DNA from: Rhyacophila brunnea
Taxonomy: Eukaryota; Arthropoda; Insecta; Trichoptera; Rhyacophilidae
NCBI GenBank assembly: GCA_022495005.1
Contig: JAGYXB010000437.1
Location: forward strand, 682,001 to 746,000
Length of the DNA stretch: 64,000 nt
Reading direction: 5' to 3'
Every line of letters begins with the position of its first letter. Positions within the stretch are counted from its first letter, which is position 1. The notes beneath the pieces are model-generated. The model ran no database searches, was not told the origin of the DNA, and was given only the letters and a program-made list of their open reading frames with translations. Below, piece by piece: positions 1-13,800 of the stretch. A program made the position numbers and the translations under genes.

Positions 1-1025
1 TAGAAGCTTACTCGCACGTAGAGCCGTGGAAGTTATATGCGCGTGAAAGGATAATGAAGAATCAAAAATTATCCCAAGATCTTTTGCCTCAGATTGACGT
101 TTTAAAGAATTTTTTGACATAATATAATTATATTTAATCGGGGTTCTTGACCTAGAAAAAGTAATACAAAAGCATTTGTCAGTATTAAATTCTAATTTAT
201 TCTTTTTTGACAAACTTTCAATTGAACAGAGATTTTGCTGTAATATGCAACAGTCCAACTCATTGCAAATTGGTGCATATAATTTCAAATCATCCGCAAA
301 AAGTAAAAATTCTACTCCATCCATGGCTTTAACTATATCATTGACAAATATGAGGAACATAATTGGTCCAAGATTTGATCCTTGGGGAACACCTGAAAGA
401 GTTTGAAAGACTTCAGATGCACACCCAGCGTACTCGACATATTGACAACGATGCGAAAAATAAGATTTGAAAAAATTTATAAAATTAATAGATCCGCCTA
501 CTGCACTCAGTTTAGTTAAAAGAATATCATGATCAACTCGATCGAAAGCCTTTGACATATCCGTATAAATTGCATCAACTTGACAATGTATGTCTAGTGA
601 ACGAGATATGTATTCAGTGTACTCTATGAGGTTGGTAACTGTTGATCGAGTAGATCGAAAATCATGTTGAGCGTCAGTCAGCTGACCATCCACATGTTTA
701 TATATATATTTATGTAAAATGGATTCAAATAGTTTGACCGGTGCAGAGAGAACAGCCACTGGTCGGAAGTTAGTTATTTCAGATACCGAGCCATTTTATA
801 CACCGGTCGTATACGAGTTAAGCTCCAACATTCAGGGAAGGTAGATTTACTTAAACATAGATTGAAAATATACAACAAAGGATCGCTTAAAAGTTTTTTG
901 CATCCTTTCAATAGCCATGGAGGAATGCCATCTGGACCTACTGAGGATTTTGGATATAGTCTAGAGAAAGCATATTTCATATCTGACTCATCCAGAGGAC
1001 CAATATTTAGTATGTAGTTATATCT
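1..1025 (-). mobile_element. Non-LTR retrotransposon fragment (Jockey-type reverse transcriptase), frameshifted
   Basis: Read on the minus strand from about 1025 down to the window edge, the translation follows the reverse transcriptase of Jockey-superfamily non-LTR elements: the GPDGIPPWLLK segment (near 930), NFRPVAVLS (near 765), the D-containing TDMSKAFDRVDHD segment (near 545), SGVPQGSNLGP (377-397 and on) and the catalytic FADD box at 289-300. The frame holding the first part ends soon after RPVYK (near 800), while the rest continues in another frame, so there is at least one frameshift. The 5' end (ORF1, endonuclease) is missing, and the 3' part may continue to the left of the window. 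This is a degraded copy, probably in an intron of the gene whose last exon starts at 1574. Confidence 0.88.
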
Positions 1026-1573
1026 CTAAAGTGTTTTCAAATTATGTATATACTTTACATAGTAATCTATCAGCGAATCTAAATAATCAAATAGAATAAT
1101 TAAATAGTTAATTAATAAATTATGTGAAATAAGTATCCACTTTGTATGTTGTATGTAAGTTTAAAATAATAAGAAACTCACATTTTTGTCATGTTGTTTG
1201 CACCAACAATGAATAAATAAATGAATGATCAAGACAACAATATTAATTTTGAAAACTGGAGAAAGTTTTGTTTATTTTTAAATGTAGCATATTATTATCA
1301 TGTTCAAGATTTAATATAACCTTAAAATTATGATAAAACCTCACGAGTTTTGCCATAAAAAAAGAAAACTTTGAATGTCGTATTTTTCTCACGAGTAAAA
1401 TTATATTTTTTCACTTAAATGACTTTTACATATTCATCCAGATTTTTCTTCATAATTTTTTAAGTTTATAGTGGGCGAAAATCGTGATTATTTTATTTTT
1501 TATTTAAAAATTGTGCGCAACTCAATAATAAACCAATGATTATTATAATAAAAAAAAACTTTAATGTTTTCAG

Positions 1574-1768
1574 GTCCTAGAGAAAGATCCATCAGTTGTG
1601 GAAGATTATGATCCTTACAGAAGTTGGCATGGCAGCCAATACGGCTCCAGATACCCATCATCGACGATCCACTCTGCGAGATCAGTATCAGACAACAGTG
1701 ATCATTACGCGATTGTGCAGTCCAGGCCAGGCAGCCGACACTCCGGAGCTCATCGATCACGTCACTGA
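1574..1768 (+). CDS. Terminal coding exon of an unrecognised gene (64 codons plus TGA)
   Basis: A pyrimidine-rich tract ending in TTTTCAG precedes position 1574, and from there an open frame of 64 codons runs to a TGA at 1766-1768. The peptide starts VLEKDPSVVEDYDPYRSWHG and ends SGAHRSRH. It is acidic at first, then rich in Ser, Arg, Tyr and His (QYGSRYPSS, SARSVSDNSDHYAIV), typical of a cytoplasmic, phosphorylatable C-terminal tail of a membrane or scaffold protein. I do not recognise the family. The exon appears phase 0 at its start. Higher GC than its surroundings and a clean acceptor support it. A different-frame 70-codon ORF on the same strand (1596-1808) and a minus-strand ORF are shadows. 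Upstream exons must lie to the left of the window. Confidence 0.68.
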   Translation, partial: VLEKDPSVVEDYDPYRSWHGSQYGSRYPSSTIHSARSVSDNSDHYAIVQSRPGSRHSGAHRSRH

Positions 1769-2389
1769 ACTCTTACGACACTCGTCCGATGCCACATATT
1801 TGCGATAATTCGATGTAATGTCACACATATACTATGGTAATAAATCGATAATGAACATTAACATCTAACTGAAAAAAATCCTCATATCTATCCATTAAGC
1901 TACTAACTTACTGATCCAAGTGTATTTGAAAGTGTAACCAAAAATTGTCTATTAATATAAATTTGTGTAAATTATGTTCGCTCCTAAGCAGAGAATATTA
2001 TCACAGTATTAAACGGACATTAAAAAACAAATCATGATTTTATCCCAGCAGCGGGATTGGAAAAGAAATTTTAAATTATCTTCAGTCACACAGGCAGGTA
2101 ATGCTAGACGGCAGCGACTTGCCTGTGCGGTGTAGTTGTGCAAAAATAGGGCAAAAATTGTGCAAAGAACACTTTCACAGCGCCACACGGGCTTCCCGAT
2201 ACATTCCGGTTTGCACAGGAAAGCTCGTGGTAAAGCATGAGCGTGTAGCCGGTGTAATAAGAATTCCCACAACAATGACACTTGGGTCGGTTACATAATG
2301 TTTAGAACACTCACTCGGCTTCTAAAAGATATGTGTATAGCTCGGTTCAAAATATCTGAGATAGGTGCCTGTTATGTATTTTTAATAAA
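1769..2389 (+). other. Probable 3' UTR with two candidate poly(A) signals
   Basis: The stretch follows the stop codon of the exon at 1574-1768. AATAAA occurs at 1839-1844 and again at 2384-2389. Positions 2040-2290 are distinctly richer in GC than the neighbouring DNA and carry no convincing ORF, which fits a longer 3' UTR. This is inferred from position and signal only. Confidence 0.4.
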
Positions 2390-4485
2390 GAATTCTACAT
2401 TATTAAATTTAATGTGTATGTGTGTATAAATTTGATATTATTTTTTTAATTGCTTTATAGCCATGGTATTAATGACGTCACGTGACATTGAATTATCCAA
2501 ATACGTCCGGTATATTAAGTATAAATATAATAATTATGTCTCCGTCCATCGTAATAATTATAAATCCTGATAGAATCAGGAAACATTTGACAGTCTTTAT
2601 AATATTATATGTGTATTGTGAATTTGAAGATAAAGATCAGTAATAATTGAAGTATGCCAAATCAAATCGCTTTGTCTCTACTACTGCAATTTAGTGTAAT
2701 ACGGTAGGTACAATGTTTGAGGCTAAAAAAAACATAAATTATTTGGATGCTTCGGACATTTAGAATGTTTTAGTTTGGCACCCTTCAATTATTATTGTTT
2801 GTGGTGTTAGTCAGATAAATGTTATATTAACGTTTTAATAATAAAATTAATATTAATAATGACAATATATTTTGTACTGCCTTTACTGACTCTATGAAGC
2901 CTACCGAATATATGATGGATGTACTTATTTCAATAATTAATTGTTTAGTATATATTGATGCACTTTATTGCAATAAATTGATGTGCTGGATAAGAAAAGA
3001 GAGCCTGGGGAAACTGCTGTGACAGTACCAAGTTTTAGAATTATAGATTTTTTTCCCATGTCGCCAGAAAATTTTATATCACATAACAATTGAGGTGATG
3101 ATAATTTAAAGAGAACAAGTTACATGTTATAATTAAAAAAAATATATTTAGAACCTCCAATACTAAGAAAATAATAAATATCAATATTATTTATGGAATA
3201 TTAGTAATACATGATCGTTGGAAAACTACAACTGATTTTTAGAGAATATTAAGAATAGTTATGTAAAATTTACAACCGAACAATATTCTAGTACAAGTTT
3301 AGTTACTGGTGAACTTCCATTAGTTCAATTATCAGCACCTCAATTATTTGTGTCATTAATAGTGGCGATATAACACCTTTATAATATAATTTACAAAAAA
3401 AATTCATCAACAGGTTAAATCAAATTTTCCTCAAATTAATATTTTAGCACTTAAACTCTTCTTCTACCCTAGCACCTTGATGTTGTAAATTAAGTAAAAC
3501 AGTTTATAACAACATTGAAAAGATTAAAATATTATTCGTTTTTTTTTAAATTAAATTCCACAATGATGACTATTCTATATTTTTATATGTAACCTGAAAC
3601 AGTATTTATGCATTATCTTTGTCATTTTAAAAATATGTATTCATAGTTGACTATATACTTTATTACTATATTGCCTATTTTTGCTAAAATATTCAAAATA
3701 TAAACTACGCAATGTATTTAACTGTCCAATATTAAGTTATACTTCCCAATATCTATCTGTGCTTTGAATCAATATTTAACTGGATGATTGTAACGTATAC
3801 ATATATTTTTAAACTATATTTTGGATGTTGTATTTAAATAAATAATATTCAAGATATTTTGTGTTCAACGAATTGTAATTTTCTCACTATTTATTGTTAC
3901 TCTAATAATTCTTCAAAATTAATTTGTGCAATTTATAACATTCCATTGTTATTTAGGAATAGTTTACTATGAATAGCGTACAACTTTAAGTCAACAAATA
4001 CAAAACGAAGAAGAAAAAATATTATTTGGATCGCGTTATGCATTTATAGATCGACCAACGTACTTACCAAAAGAAAAATATGGTAGTAAAGAATAATGGA
4101 TTTTTTAAAATTATTTTTGGTTATCGTACATCTGTTTAGATTAAATTTATCTATATACTGAAGTTGTTAAATATTGATGTTTGAGCTACATGGAGAATTA
4201 TAATCTGCCATAGTATGTATTAACGTCAATTAATAATAATAATATAATATTCATTTTTTAAATTGAATATTAAATCACACAAAATAAATAGATCACACGT
4301 ATTTAATATAAGATAGAAAATCAACAGCTAAAAAATTCATGTTGTTTTGTGAGTGTATTGAATCAAGTTCCATTCTACTAATTGCATACATTAAAAATTA
4401 TATTAATTTTACAAAAAACGTCGGTTGATCAATAAATACATCACGATCTAAGATCATGGTTATATTATTAAATTAAGCATTTTAT

Positions 4486-4872
4486 ATATCGTCGGTATTT
4501 TGTAAAAAGGGCGAATTAACCAAAATGCTACTTTACAGGAGGATTTTTAACTTTTGACATTTATTTGTTTTTTACCTGTAGATGATTATAAATATCTAAC
4601 AAGTTTATAATAAAGCTTAGAAAGAATACTGTCATTATAATAGGTATTATTATATAATATTTTAAAAGGCCTAATATGTCACATTTGCTTTTTATTTCGT
4701 AATTTTAACTAATTTAATTTTAGTCGATTATCGTTTTTAAGTACTTTCCTGTGGATATAAAAATTCGCCGTTTTTACACAACAAAGCTAGCGGGGTACAT
4801 ATTGTATTTTAATTAAAATCTCGATTTCGCCAAAATGGTTGATTCGCCCTTTTTACAAAACACCGACGATAT
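4486..4872. mobile_element. MITE-like element with about 40-bp terminal inverted repeats
   Basis: The left end ATATCGTCGGTATTTTGTAA (from 4486), followed by AAAGGGCGAATTAACC, is repeated in inverted orientation at the right end, which ends CACCGACGATAT at 4872. The interior of about 310 bp is AT-rich and non-coding. TAT or a similar short AT-rich target duplication may flank it, but the edge is ambiguous. The superfamily is not determined. Confidence 0.7.
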
Positions 4873-5779
4873 TATGTAATAAGTATGGACATATGAAACG
4901 AGATTTGTTTAAACATAATATGTACTGAATTTATGTACTTCAAATTTATTGCGTTTATAATCAATCATACAAACAAAATTTTATTCACCGTATGTATCAA
5001 CTGGTTGGTTTTTTGTTTTTTTTAATAGCTTTTTTGGATCAAATATATTATCTTCAGATTAGGATAGTGCTATTGTAGAAAAGTGATATTTTATATTGAA
5101 TTATAATACCAGAGTGCTGACGATTTAAAATATTATAAGTATATTAAATATTATTATTATATATTTCCATAAAAAAATGGCTTCCAAGGATAAGTCATAC
5201 CAGAATTCCTTTGATATTGATAGTATAATGATTACCTTACAGGTGCCACGGATCCCTAAGATTCCATTAGAATAATAATTTACTTAACCATTATTTACAT
5301 ATAAAATATTATTACTAAATGTTAATCAAAATCTTTATTTAAGAAAATATGAAATAGTGATTGATTCAATAATAATTAGGCTATTGTGAGGCGTATATAA
5401 AATGAATGAATTATAATGATTTATGGAATTGTTTTATGAATGCTTTAAAGTCTTTTTCTTATATTGTATACTTAAATATTATTATAATAAATTAAGGAAA
5501 TAAACATACATTATTATAAATATTTTTATGAGTATTTGAAGTTGAACTTTAATTATAATATTTAGAAAAAAACTTTGTGGTTGCTACCACAAACATTACT
5601 TTGTAAAATTCATAGTATGGTATGTCTTAATGTAAATATAATAATATGATACCATAGGCTTTTTTATATATAAAAAACAACACCCTTTAATGATGTAAAA
5701 ACTGATATAGTATATATGCCATTCGTTTTTATGTTATTTTTAATTGTGAAAATAAAAAACCACAAGAGCAAAAATAGAA

Positions 5780-6154
5780 ATGGCGTTTTATTTACGATTA
5801 TATTATTATTTATATTTACAAATAATTAAAGTAAAAGCAACTTTGATTACTTACTGGTGGATAAAAGAGAACACACGGATCAACACAAAGAATGTCATAT
5901 CTTGGAAGCTACACTTCCCCCATAACCAAGAAGGCAGCTATTTGCCAAAGTCACATTTTGAGATAATGAGACATTTACGTTTATCAACTTTTCTTAAGAA
6001 GTTTTTCAATAATGTGGATGAATCTTTTGATTTATGGTATAAGCAAAAACTAGTATATTTTCAATCGATGCTGTGTTTTTGCTTAGAAATATCGTTATAC
6101 TGTTTTTTTATACTGCTTTTGACTCTATGTCAAATGGTTCAGAATTTTACGTAG
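5780..6154 (+). other. Unsupported 124-codon ORF, faintly BACK-domain-like
   Basis: An open frame with a middle part reading SYLPKSHFEIMRHLRLSTFL followed by KKFFNNVDESF. The pattern of a helix ending MRHLRLSTFL then a NNVDE-type turn resembles the BACK domain of BTB-kelch proteins, but the match is short and from memory. The N-terminal third is low-complexity (many Y, L) and looks non-coding. No clear splice acceptor or donor frames the conserved-looking part. It may be an old exon or pseudogene, or chance. Confidence 0.2.
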
Positions 6155-7562
6155 AGCATTATCTATACACTAACTCAATATGTGATTTTTGTCGAAAAGC
6201 TATCATTTTCCTTATACGTTCAGTTTCATATTTATAAAAGTATTTTCTTATCGCCGTTCTGATGATAAGTTTTTTAGTCTTAAACAACTTCACTGTCAAT
6301 ATAAATAACTAAATTATCGCAGAATTAACAAATATCTATTACAATGCAATGATACCAAGTTGGCGTCAATTTAATTGAGTAATAAATTATTAAAGTTAAA
6401 TTATTATAATAATTCATTATTAATAATTATTATAGTTCATGTTGTATTAAGTTCTATTAAATTAAACCTCATTTGTGGAGAAATGAATTATTAATGAATT
6501 AAAAAACACACAGATTGTATCAATATTAGTAAAGGACGATTGTCAATAGTGTTTCATAATATGAAAGCGACTCTTCAAAATGTATGTTAAAAGGGATGTT
6601 ATATGTTTTTTGAAAATGATCAAAATCATTAAAAATCATTTTTGGCTGCTTTACACAGCATATTAATTTTATTGTTAGTTGGGAAAAGTTGGAGAAATCA
6701 CGAAATAAAATATATTTAATATAGGAGATCAAAATATATTTAAATAAATTGTTTAATTACATGTTTTATTATGAAATAAATTAACAATACTTTTTTTTTC
6801 AAATGAAAATACAAAAATCGTTTTTGAAATTACTAGTAACAATTTTTAAATCTGTATCTTAAGAAATTGGGATAATAATAATAATAAATTGATGGTATAG
6901 TTTTTACGACGAAGTTATTTCTTATATAGTTAAAGAGAGGAGAGAAATTATTTTATAAACTATTTGACTTATTCACTTTCGAGCTGCTTTACAAATTATT
7001 TATCAGCCATGATATGTTTCACTATCATTTAAAATTTAAAACTCATTTTAAAATATGCGAATTTCACTGAAAATAATTAAAAAGAATAGCTGAATAGTAA
7101 TTTATGAGTATCTAATATAATCAATAAAAATATCTACAATGTGTATAATATAATTATGTGCAGATTTAATTGAGTTGAGATAATACTCAAGTGTAATTAT
7201 TATAATAATCTACATCAATAAAATATGGATTTCAATATTTTCGTGATTAAAAAGAACTAAAATATAGTATAATAAATAAACAAAACTATAATAAATATAT
7301 AAATTTCTCTTATTTATCAGGCAGTGAAAACTTTGTTGAATTTTTAATTTACTAATAATAAATTCAATTAGGCATGAAATAAAAATAAAAGTTTATTGTC
7401 CTACTGAGTTTTGTAATACTAAGTACCTACTTAAATTGAAGTTGCTACCTGATTCAATAATATTTATTTTATGATGATTTTTGACATATTATTCATATTG
7501 AATTTGAACTAGGTATATTATAAGAAAAATAGATGATCACACAATTATGATACAGGACGGTG

Positions 7563-7568
7563 TTTATT
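7563..7568 (-). terminator. Candidate poly(A) signal of the carboxypeptidase gene
   Basis: AATAAA on the minus strand (TTTATT on plus), about 180 bp downstream of the TAG stop at 7747-7749. Position is suitable for transcript cleavage; no further support. Confidence 0.4.
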
Positions 7569-7746
7569 TCATCATCTAAGTCACCAATTATTTCTTTCAA
7601 AAGTCTTGCAATTAAACAATATCTTTTAATATTTTCAATAAGAGGTAGGTATAGACAGTTTTTGGTTTAATTATAATTCAATATGAATAAGTTTTTAAAT
7701 AAATGTTAGGTTACTACTGAATTTGACGCTTGTTTTACTCCTTTTT

Positions 7747-7872
7747 CTATTCGGCTTTTGATTTTGTTTTCTCTGCTAGCCGCTTGAATCGCTGGTTTCC
7801 CCAATCCCGAGGAGTATCATCAACAGAGTTTTGCCTTATAGCTTCGAACGAATCATCAACAGGCTTTTCATA
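7747..7872 (-). CDS. CPE: Carboxypeptidase E-like, exon 8 (C-terminal tail, TAG stop)
   Basis: Acceptor ATGTTTCAG. Encodes 41 residues, [17 protein letters not shown] through KSKAE, then TAG at 7747-7749. The tail is charged and ends lysine-rich; it lacks the hydrophobic GPI-signal end expected of CPM. Confidence 0.88.
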   Translation of the reverse strand, partial: YEKPVDDSFEAIRQNSVDDTPRDWGNQRFKRLAEKTKSKAE

Positions 7873-10800
7873 CTGAAACATAAAACAATTTGAAATGCCT
7901 GCAATATAAAATATTAATTGCCGTGTTCACTCTTACGCGAAACATAATATGGACGTTATCAGAGTGGGGTTACATTAAGATACTTGTTTTACGGGGAATG
8001 ATTGTAATTAATCGCAAATCCTTTGGGTTCTTATTCTAGATCCCACACACATAAAAACAATAAAATATCAAGATAAATACAATATAGCGATTGCTACAAA
8101 TTTCAGTTTTACAGCGTTTTAAAATAATGATTTTATTTCTTTCGTTATATTATAGTTTCCACCAGCAACCTTACAATAAAATAATTGCAAATACGTCATC
8201 TCTTGCTCAGGCATTTTAAGATACTGAAGTTGACATTATAAACAACTTGATCATTAAATAACTCAATTTCGTTGAAATGTCCATTTCGCCCTGCAGGGAT
8301 GCAGGGTATTATGCTTTTTAACAGATATGGTACCTATTTCAACAAAAAATCCGAGGCCGTGATACCTTAACCGAAAAAGCATTTTACTGTAGAGTTAACC
8401 GATCCAGGAAACGCGATATGTTTGTAATAGTTAAATTAGGTGTCAGTAATTATAGTTGTTTAATGGAATAATCACTATATTAGTTACCTCTGCCTGGCGT
8501 AGAGTGAAGTCAAGCCTCGTCGCTGGCATGTAAGGCTTATTACGTACGTGGACCCGTCGAGTTTGGGGAAGGAAACCTTCTTTCGCAACGGAAACGTCGT
8601 AGAATCCAGGAGTCAAGAGACGGAAATAGTCACCTCCATGAACTGGAAATAAGTAAATTATTATGAAAATACATATATAAATGCATTATTATTTTTACTT
8701 GGGTAACTTTTTAATGGTATTACTTCAGGTCATGGCTTAATCAACATCAATTCAAAAATGATATGTTAATTATATATTGATGTCTTGTTCTTATATAATA
8801 TAATAAAATATTATAATACTCGATCTCCTGCACTAATTTTTCACCTACTGAAATTTATCTTAGAATACCGAATTACAGGATAATTTATAAATATTTAGGT
8901 ACCGTCATGTAATTCTAAATAAGTACACATAATTTTACTATAAAATCAGACTTAAGCGAGTAATTTTCGGATTCTTTATTGCAAAATAGGATTAATTAAA
9001 TTATTATACTGAATATGGTAGAGATGTATGATTCTTTAAATTTAAATTTTTTCAAAATTATATATTTTTGTTATATAGGTATTTCGTATATTTTCTGCTG
9101 GTACGGCAAAGTGCCAATATTTTTCACTATTTTATTTATTCTTTACAAATTTATCTACATTATAAATTGTTAAATCTATGAATTGCCTGAATTTATTGTG
9201 GGTTTCTTGCTATTCTACTTGCGTTATATTACAAACTTTACTTGGAATCCACAATGTGACGATTGACAGATTTAGAATTTAAACATAAATGCCACAACGT
9301 TATATCTACATTTAACACATCATATCTTGATCTTGATTCAGTTCTAATGAGATTGTACTTAACATTTTTCTTACTTTTCTCACAAAGGTACTCGTAGCAT
9401 CTTTCTTATTAACGTTAAAGTTGTTTTATTATTGTTAAACAGAGAAAATAATTTAGTTTACTATATTATCTAAAAAGTTATATTTATGTGGTAAGCACTT
9501 ACCTATATATAAATATGTGGGGTGTAAAAATATTTATAATATGAGCACCCACCTGACGTAATATCGTGTCGAATATCAACACGCCTCCATGGGTCTGTCA
9601 CATTGCGAACTCGGATGACAGCATTTGAAAGTCCCTTTCCTGCATTATCCCGGATCATTCCTCGAATTCCAGAATGTACTTTCCAGATAAATGCCATCAT
9701 GGCTTCACGGTTTTTGTCCCATTCGCCCTTCAAGTCAGATTCTGCCGGGTACTTGTCGCATCCCAATTCCAAAGTCAGCTCAAAATCGTTCGATGACAGA
9801 TAGTTGAAGTCTTGCATTCCTGCCAAAGTAAATAATACATAGAAAATAAATCATTTTGAAAAACATTAAGTACCATTAAAATTTTGAAAAACAAAAAACA
9901 CACCGAAGATCTTAAATTCAGGCAAGGAGAGCCTGGAGCTGGAGAACCGGCTTTATAATTGAATTAAGGTTACTAACGTGATAATAGATTGTGATAGGAG
10001 TAATCAAAATTATTACGTACTTGCACATCTTGCAAAAAATTAATTATTGATAAAAAAATATTTGGAATGTCATTTTTTTATTATTGAATATATCTATATA
10101 ATATTAATACTATCGACCGAAGGTACTTGATGGAATTTGAATTTAAAATCTAATGAATTTTGTACTATTCCATTTGACTCAAATATCCATTAAAATGTAT
10201 ATCCACATAACTTTGAAAACGTTAAAGACATACGCATTAGAAAGAATCCCGAAAATAGTTTAACCAAATGGGATTCAAACTCACATCTTTCACACACTGG
10301 GTGAATTTTTTTATTTTTAAACCACTTATTCGTCATTAACTTATGGCGAATTAATTATAATTTTTATGATTTTTAAAAATATGTTTACATATATTATATA
10401 TAATAAATATTTTTATGAACGGATAATTTATTTATTATATATTATTATGAAGGATTCCAGTAGTTTTCAGTTTGTTCAACACATCCGTACTCGTAATGAT
10501 TGTAAAAAACAAAAATCAACGCCACATTTTATTTACTTAAATTAATGTAATAGTGTAGATTTATTATTATTATTTATTTTCTAACCTCCTTGTAGACTGT
10601 ACCACTGTGCTCCATTGGTAACACCTCCTTGTTTTCCAAAATTGTAAGGCTCGTCAATTGGAATTGGCCCGATTGGCGCTGTGCAACCTTTCCTCTCAGG
10701 AGATGCCATGTCAGTATGAAGCCGTGCATAAGTTAACGCCAAATCTCTGAAATATCATTGTAGTGAGTACATTTTTATCATAATAATACTTAATGTAGTA

Positions 10801-13800
10801 AATATCTGTATATGCAAAAAAATAATTGGGGGCGCAGTCAAAGAGGAAAATGTGTTGAATATGGAAAATATTATTAATATATGAATAATAATGCAAATTT
10901 ATATTAATATTTATGAATTAACGCCCTTAAGTTATTTGCATATCTTATACAACTTGACTATTTTGACAAGTACACTCTATTTTAAGTGAACTTTAAAAAA
11001 TCTCTTCAGTTAATGTTGGATACGTTTTCAGGTTTAGTCAAAAAATAAGTATATTTAAAGTATATAATCATTTTTTACTTTAAGTTTAGTATATATCTAT
11101 TTTATTACGTTTCCTTTAATGTTTTACACAAGGTTTTCACGAGATTAGAGAAAAGCTGTTTCATTATGTCGTAATGCTTGAATGTGTAATTATAAAGTGT
11201 GAAGTATCAATCAATAAAGTTACACACCTGAAAGTTTCATCATCAGGACTTCCCGAATATTCATTGGAGCTGGCTCCAGATCTACTTTCATCGTAGGGGT
11301 AGTTGGCCACCAGGTCTCCTCCGTGAAGGTTGGCGCTCAGTACGAATGGGACCTGCATTATTAGACGCATCACAGCGCGGGTCTCTGGTTCAATCTAAAA
11401 ATAATTATACATACAAGAATGAATTAATTATTAAAACTAATCTCGTTTTAAACAATATCATACATCCGTGTATACGATAAATATTTTCGGTAATCTATTA
11501 ATGAGCAACTTATTATCAAAACCACCAACTCCATGAACCAAAAGTGTTGTCAAACGAGTAAATGATACCACCATTCTTACTGGATTTTTAATGTGATAAT
11601 AGAAAAAGTTATTTGGTGTTAAATACACTAAGGTAGATTTTAGAAGTGAATCAAATGGATTTACGTTGTTTTGAAAACAAATATAGTAGGTATCCTGCAT
11701 ACAATATATTCTTCTTTTGTCCAAATGGAATGAATAAATAAAATAAAAATAAAAATATGAGATTTATGATATCATATGAATATATTTAACCATTTTGGAC
11801 TTTGGTAGGTTTTTGAAATATTTTTTTTACCACACGTTATCTCTGTATTTAGAGTGGCCACAAATTGAATGATTTGTTGAGTATTTATATTAAAATAGTG
11901 AACAAGTTGGCATCGGAATATGAAAAAAAGTAAAAAATGGCCGTTAGGTCAGTTTTGATACTAACTAGTGGTACGTTTGGATACTGGATAGTTTAATATC
12001 TGATACTGAGGCGTCGTGTCGTAGGTGTAAATGCAACTTCCTCTGTTATGACTTATGACTTTAAATTAAATATCATCACTATTTTTATTCAGTATTCTTT
12101 ATTTGACGATGAATACATGTGTTCGTAAATTAACGTAAGAAACAAAAATATAAGCGAATGCATATAAAATTAAATTTATTCTTTGATGTCGTTGAAAAAT
12201 ATGAATATTTTACCGGATCAAAATATTGGCCAATTAATTTCTACTAATATTCAAACATTTATACAGATTTACTATGCCAAAATGGCGTAAATTAGGTATT
12301 TGTGAGGTTACCGTTGGATTGTTACAATGCCATCTGTAGTTTCATAAAACCGCGCCAAGACGAGGTATTTTGTCACAAGTTAGGTATAAACATTTTTTGT
12401 GTAGTAGTTGGTGAAAAAGATAATATATGGTTAAATTAATAGAATTCTTGTGTCAACTTGCTCTTTTGAAAATTTGCAAATTCTTACTTTCGTCCTTTTG
12501 GCTTAACAAACTCGATATAATATGACGTATGGTTTGTATTACCTAAACGTTTTTTAAAACACAAAATAATATGTTTCAAATTAAACTAATATTACCCATG
12601 ACCATAATTTAGTTTAATATTTTAATACATTGTATTTAATATTAGGTATAATATATATATGAAGGGCCCTTAGAAAGCATTTCGCCCTTGGGACGTAGAG
12701 AAACTGAGTATGACTGACTGAAGACTCTCGGCATAGAGATCCCTGAACGACGGTTGTGCAGTCGTCAATGGATCTTACGCACGTGTATTATATATCGATA
12801 TAAGATTTAATTATGTAACATTCTTCATTCAAAAAATATAAATATGGTAAGTATTAATGAAGGATTTTTAAAACCTAAAAAATAGCCTAGTTAGTAGGTA
12901 CCTAATATCTTTATGGATAGCTGTTCATGTATATTCATAATGTTGTTCAGTAAATATGTTTCCATTTTTGTATTATGTACACTGCCTTATAAATAATAAA
13001 CAAATTTAACTTTGTGTACCATAATTAAAAGCCAAACAGTGTTTATAAAATGTAATAAAATGATACTAAAGTCATTAAAACATCAATATCCACATTATAA
13101 AACAGCTGTTTTTATTGCAGATAAACTCTCACCTCAGTTGCTCTTTAGCTTAATGATAAGTTAATGCAAAACCATTTTAATTAAATAAATAAATGCATTT
13201 ACCTACATGCACATACCTTTGATTTCTTTTGATTCTAAATATTTGTGGCAGCGGGAACTTTATTAAATGGATTTAAATTGTATATTGCTACTAATACTTA
13301 CCAGTTAAAGCTATTATTTTGATCCAAGCCGTCGTGTAGGTATTTAAATAAAGATAACATACGATATGAATAATATTCTAGATGGGTCACGTCCATTGAT
13401 TTACCATACAATATAGGATTAAAGCTATATATATTACCACTACAAAAGGCCACGAGGCCTAATGCCAGTAGTATAGTGAAACAATAGTATGATAATTATA
13501 AGTGAATCAATTACAAACACACTTGTTTTGAGAAAATCACATAATAATATTGTGACGTGACCAGGATCAAGCCCAAAGCCCCCGGATGAAAAGCCAGCGC
13601 CTTAAGCACTAGAGCTAGACTATGAACTACATGTTCTCTACTATTTTACTTACTATTACTGTACCTCCATTAGTGTAGCACAAATATTTCAAATCTTCTT
13701 GGTCATATCAAGTTTAGTTATAAAAGTATTACATGTATTATTAATCGACTGGCGTTGACGTGGTAGAACTCAATTATAATGGTTTTAAAACAAAACACGT

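Larger units (their letters stand above)
2390..7562. other. AT-rich intergenic stretch
   Basis: Apart from the inverted-repeat element at 4486-4872 and a weak ORF at 5780-6154, I see only AT-rich DNA with simple A/T runs and no splice-supported coding sequence. Confidence 0.6.

Noticed and set aside
176..406. Plus-strand 76-codon ORF
   Set aside because: It is the opposite strand of the reverse transcriptase core including the FADD box.
1596..1808. Plus-strand 70-codon ORF
   Set aside because: Another frame of the same stretch begins exactly at a splice acceptor and has natural composition; this one is its shadow.
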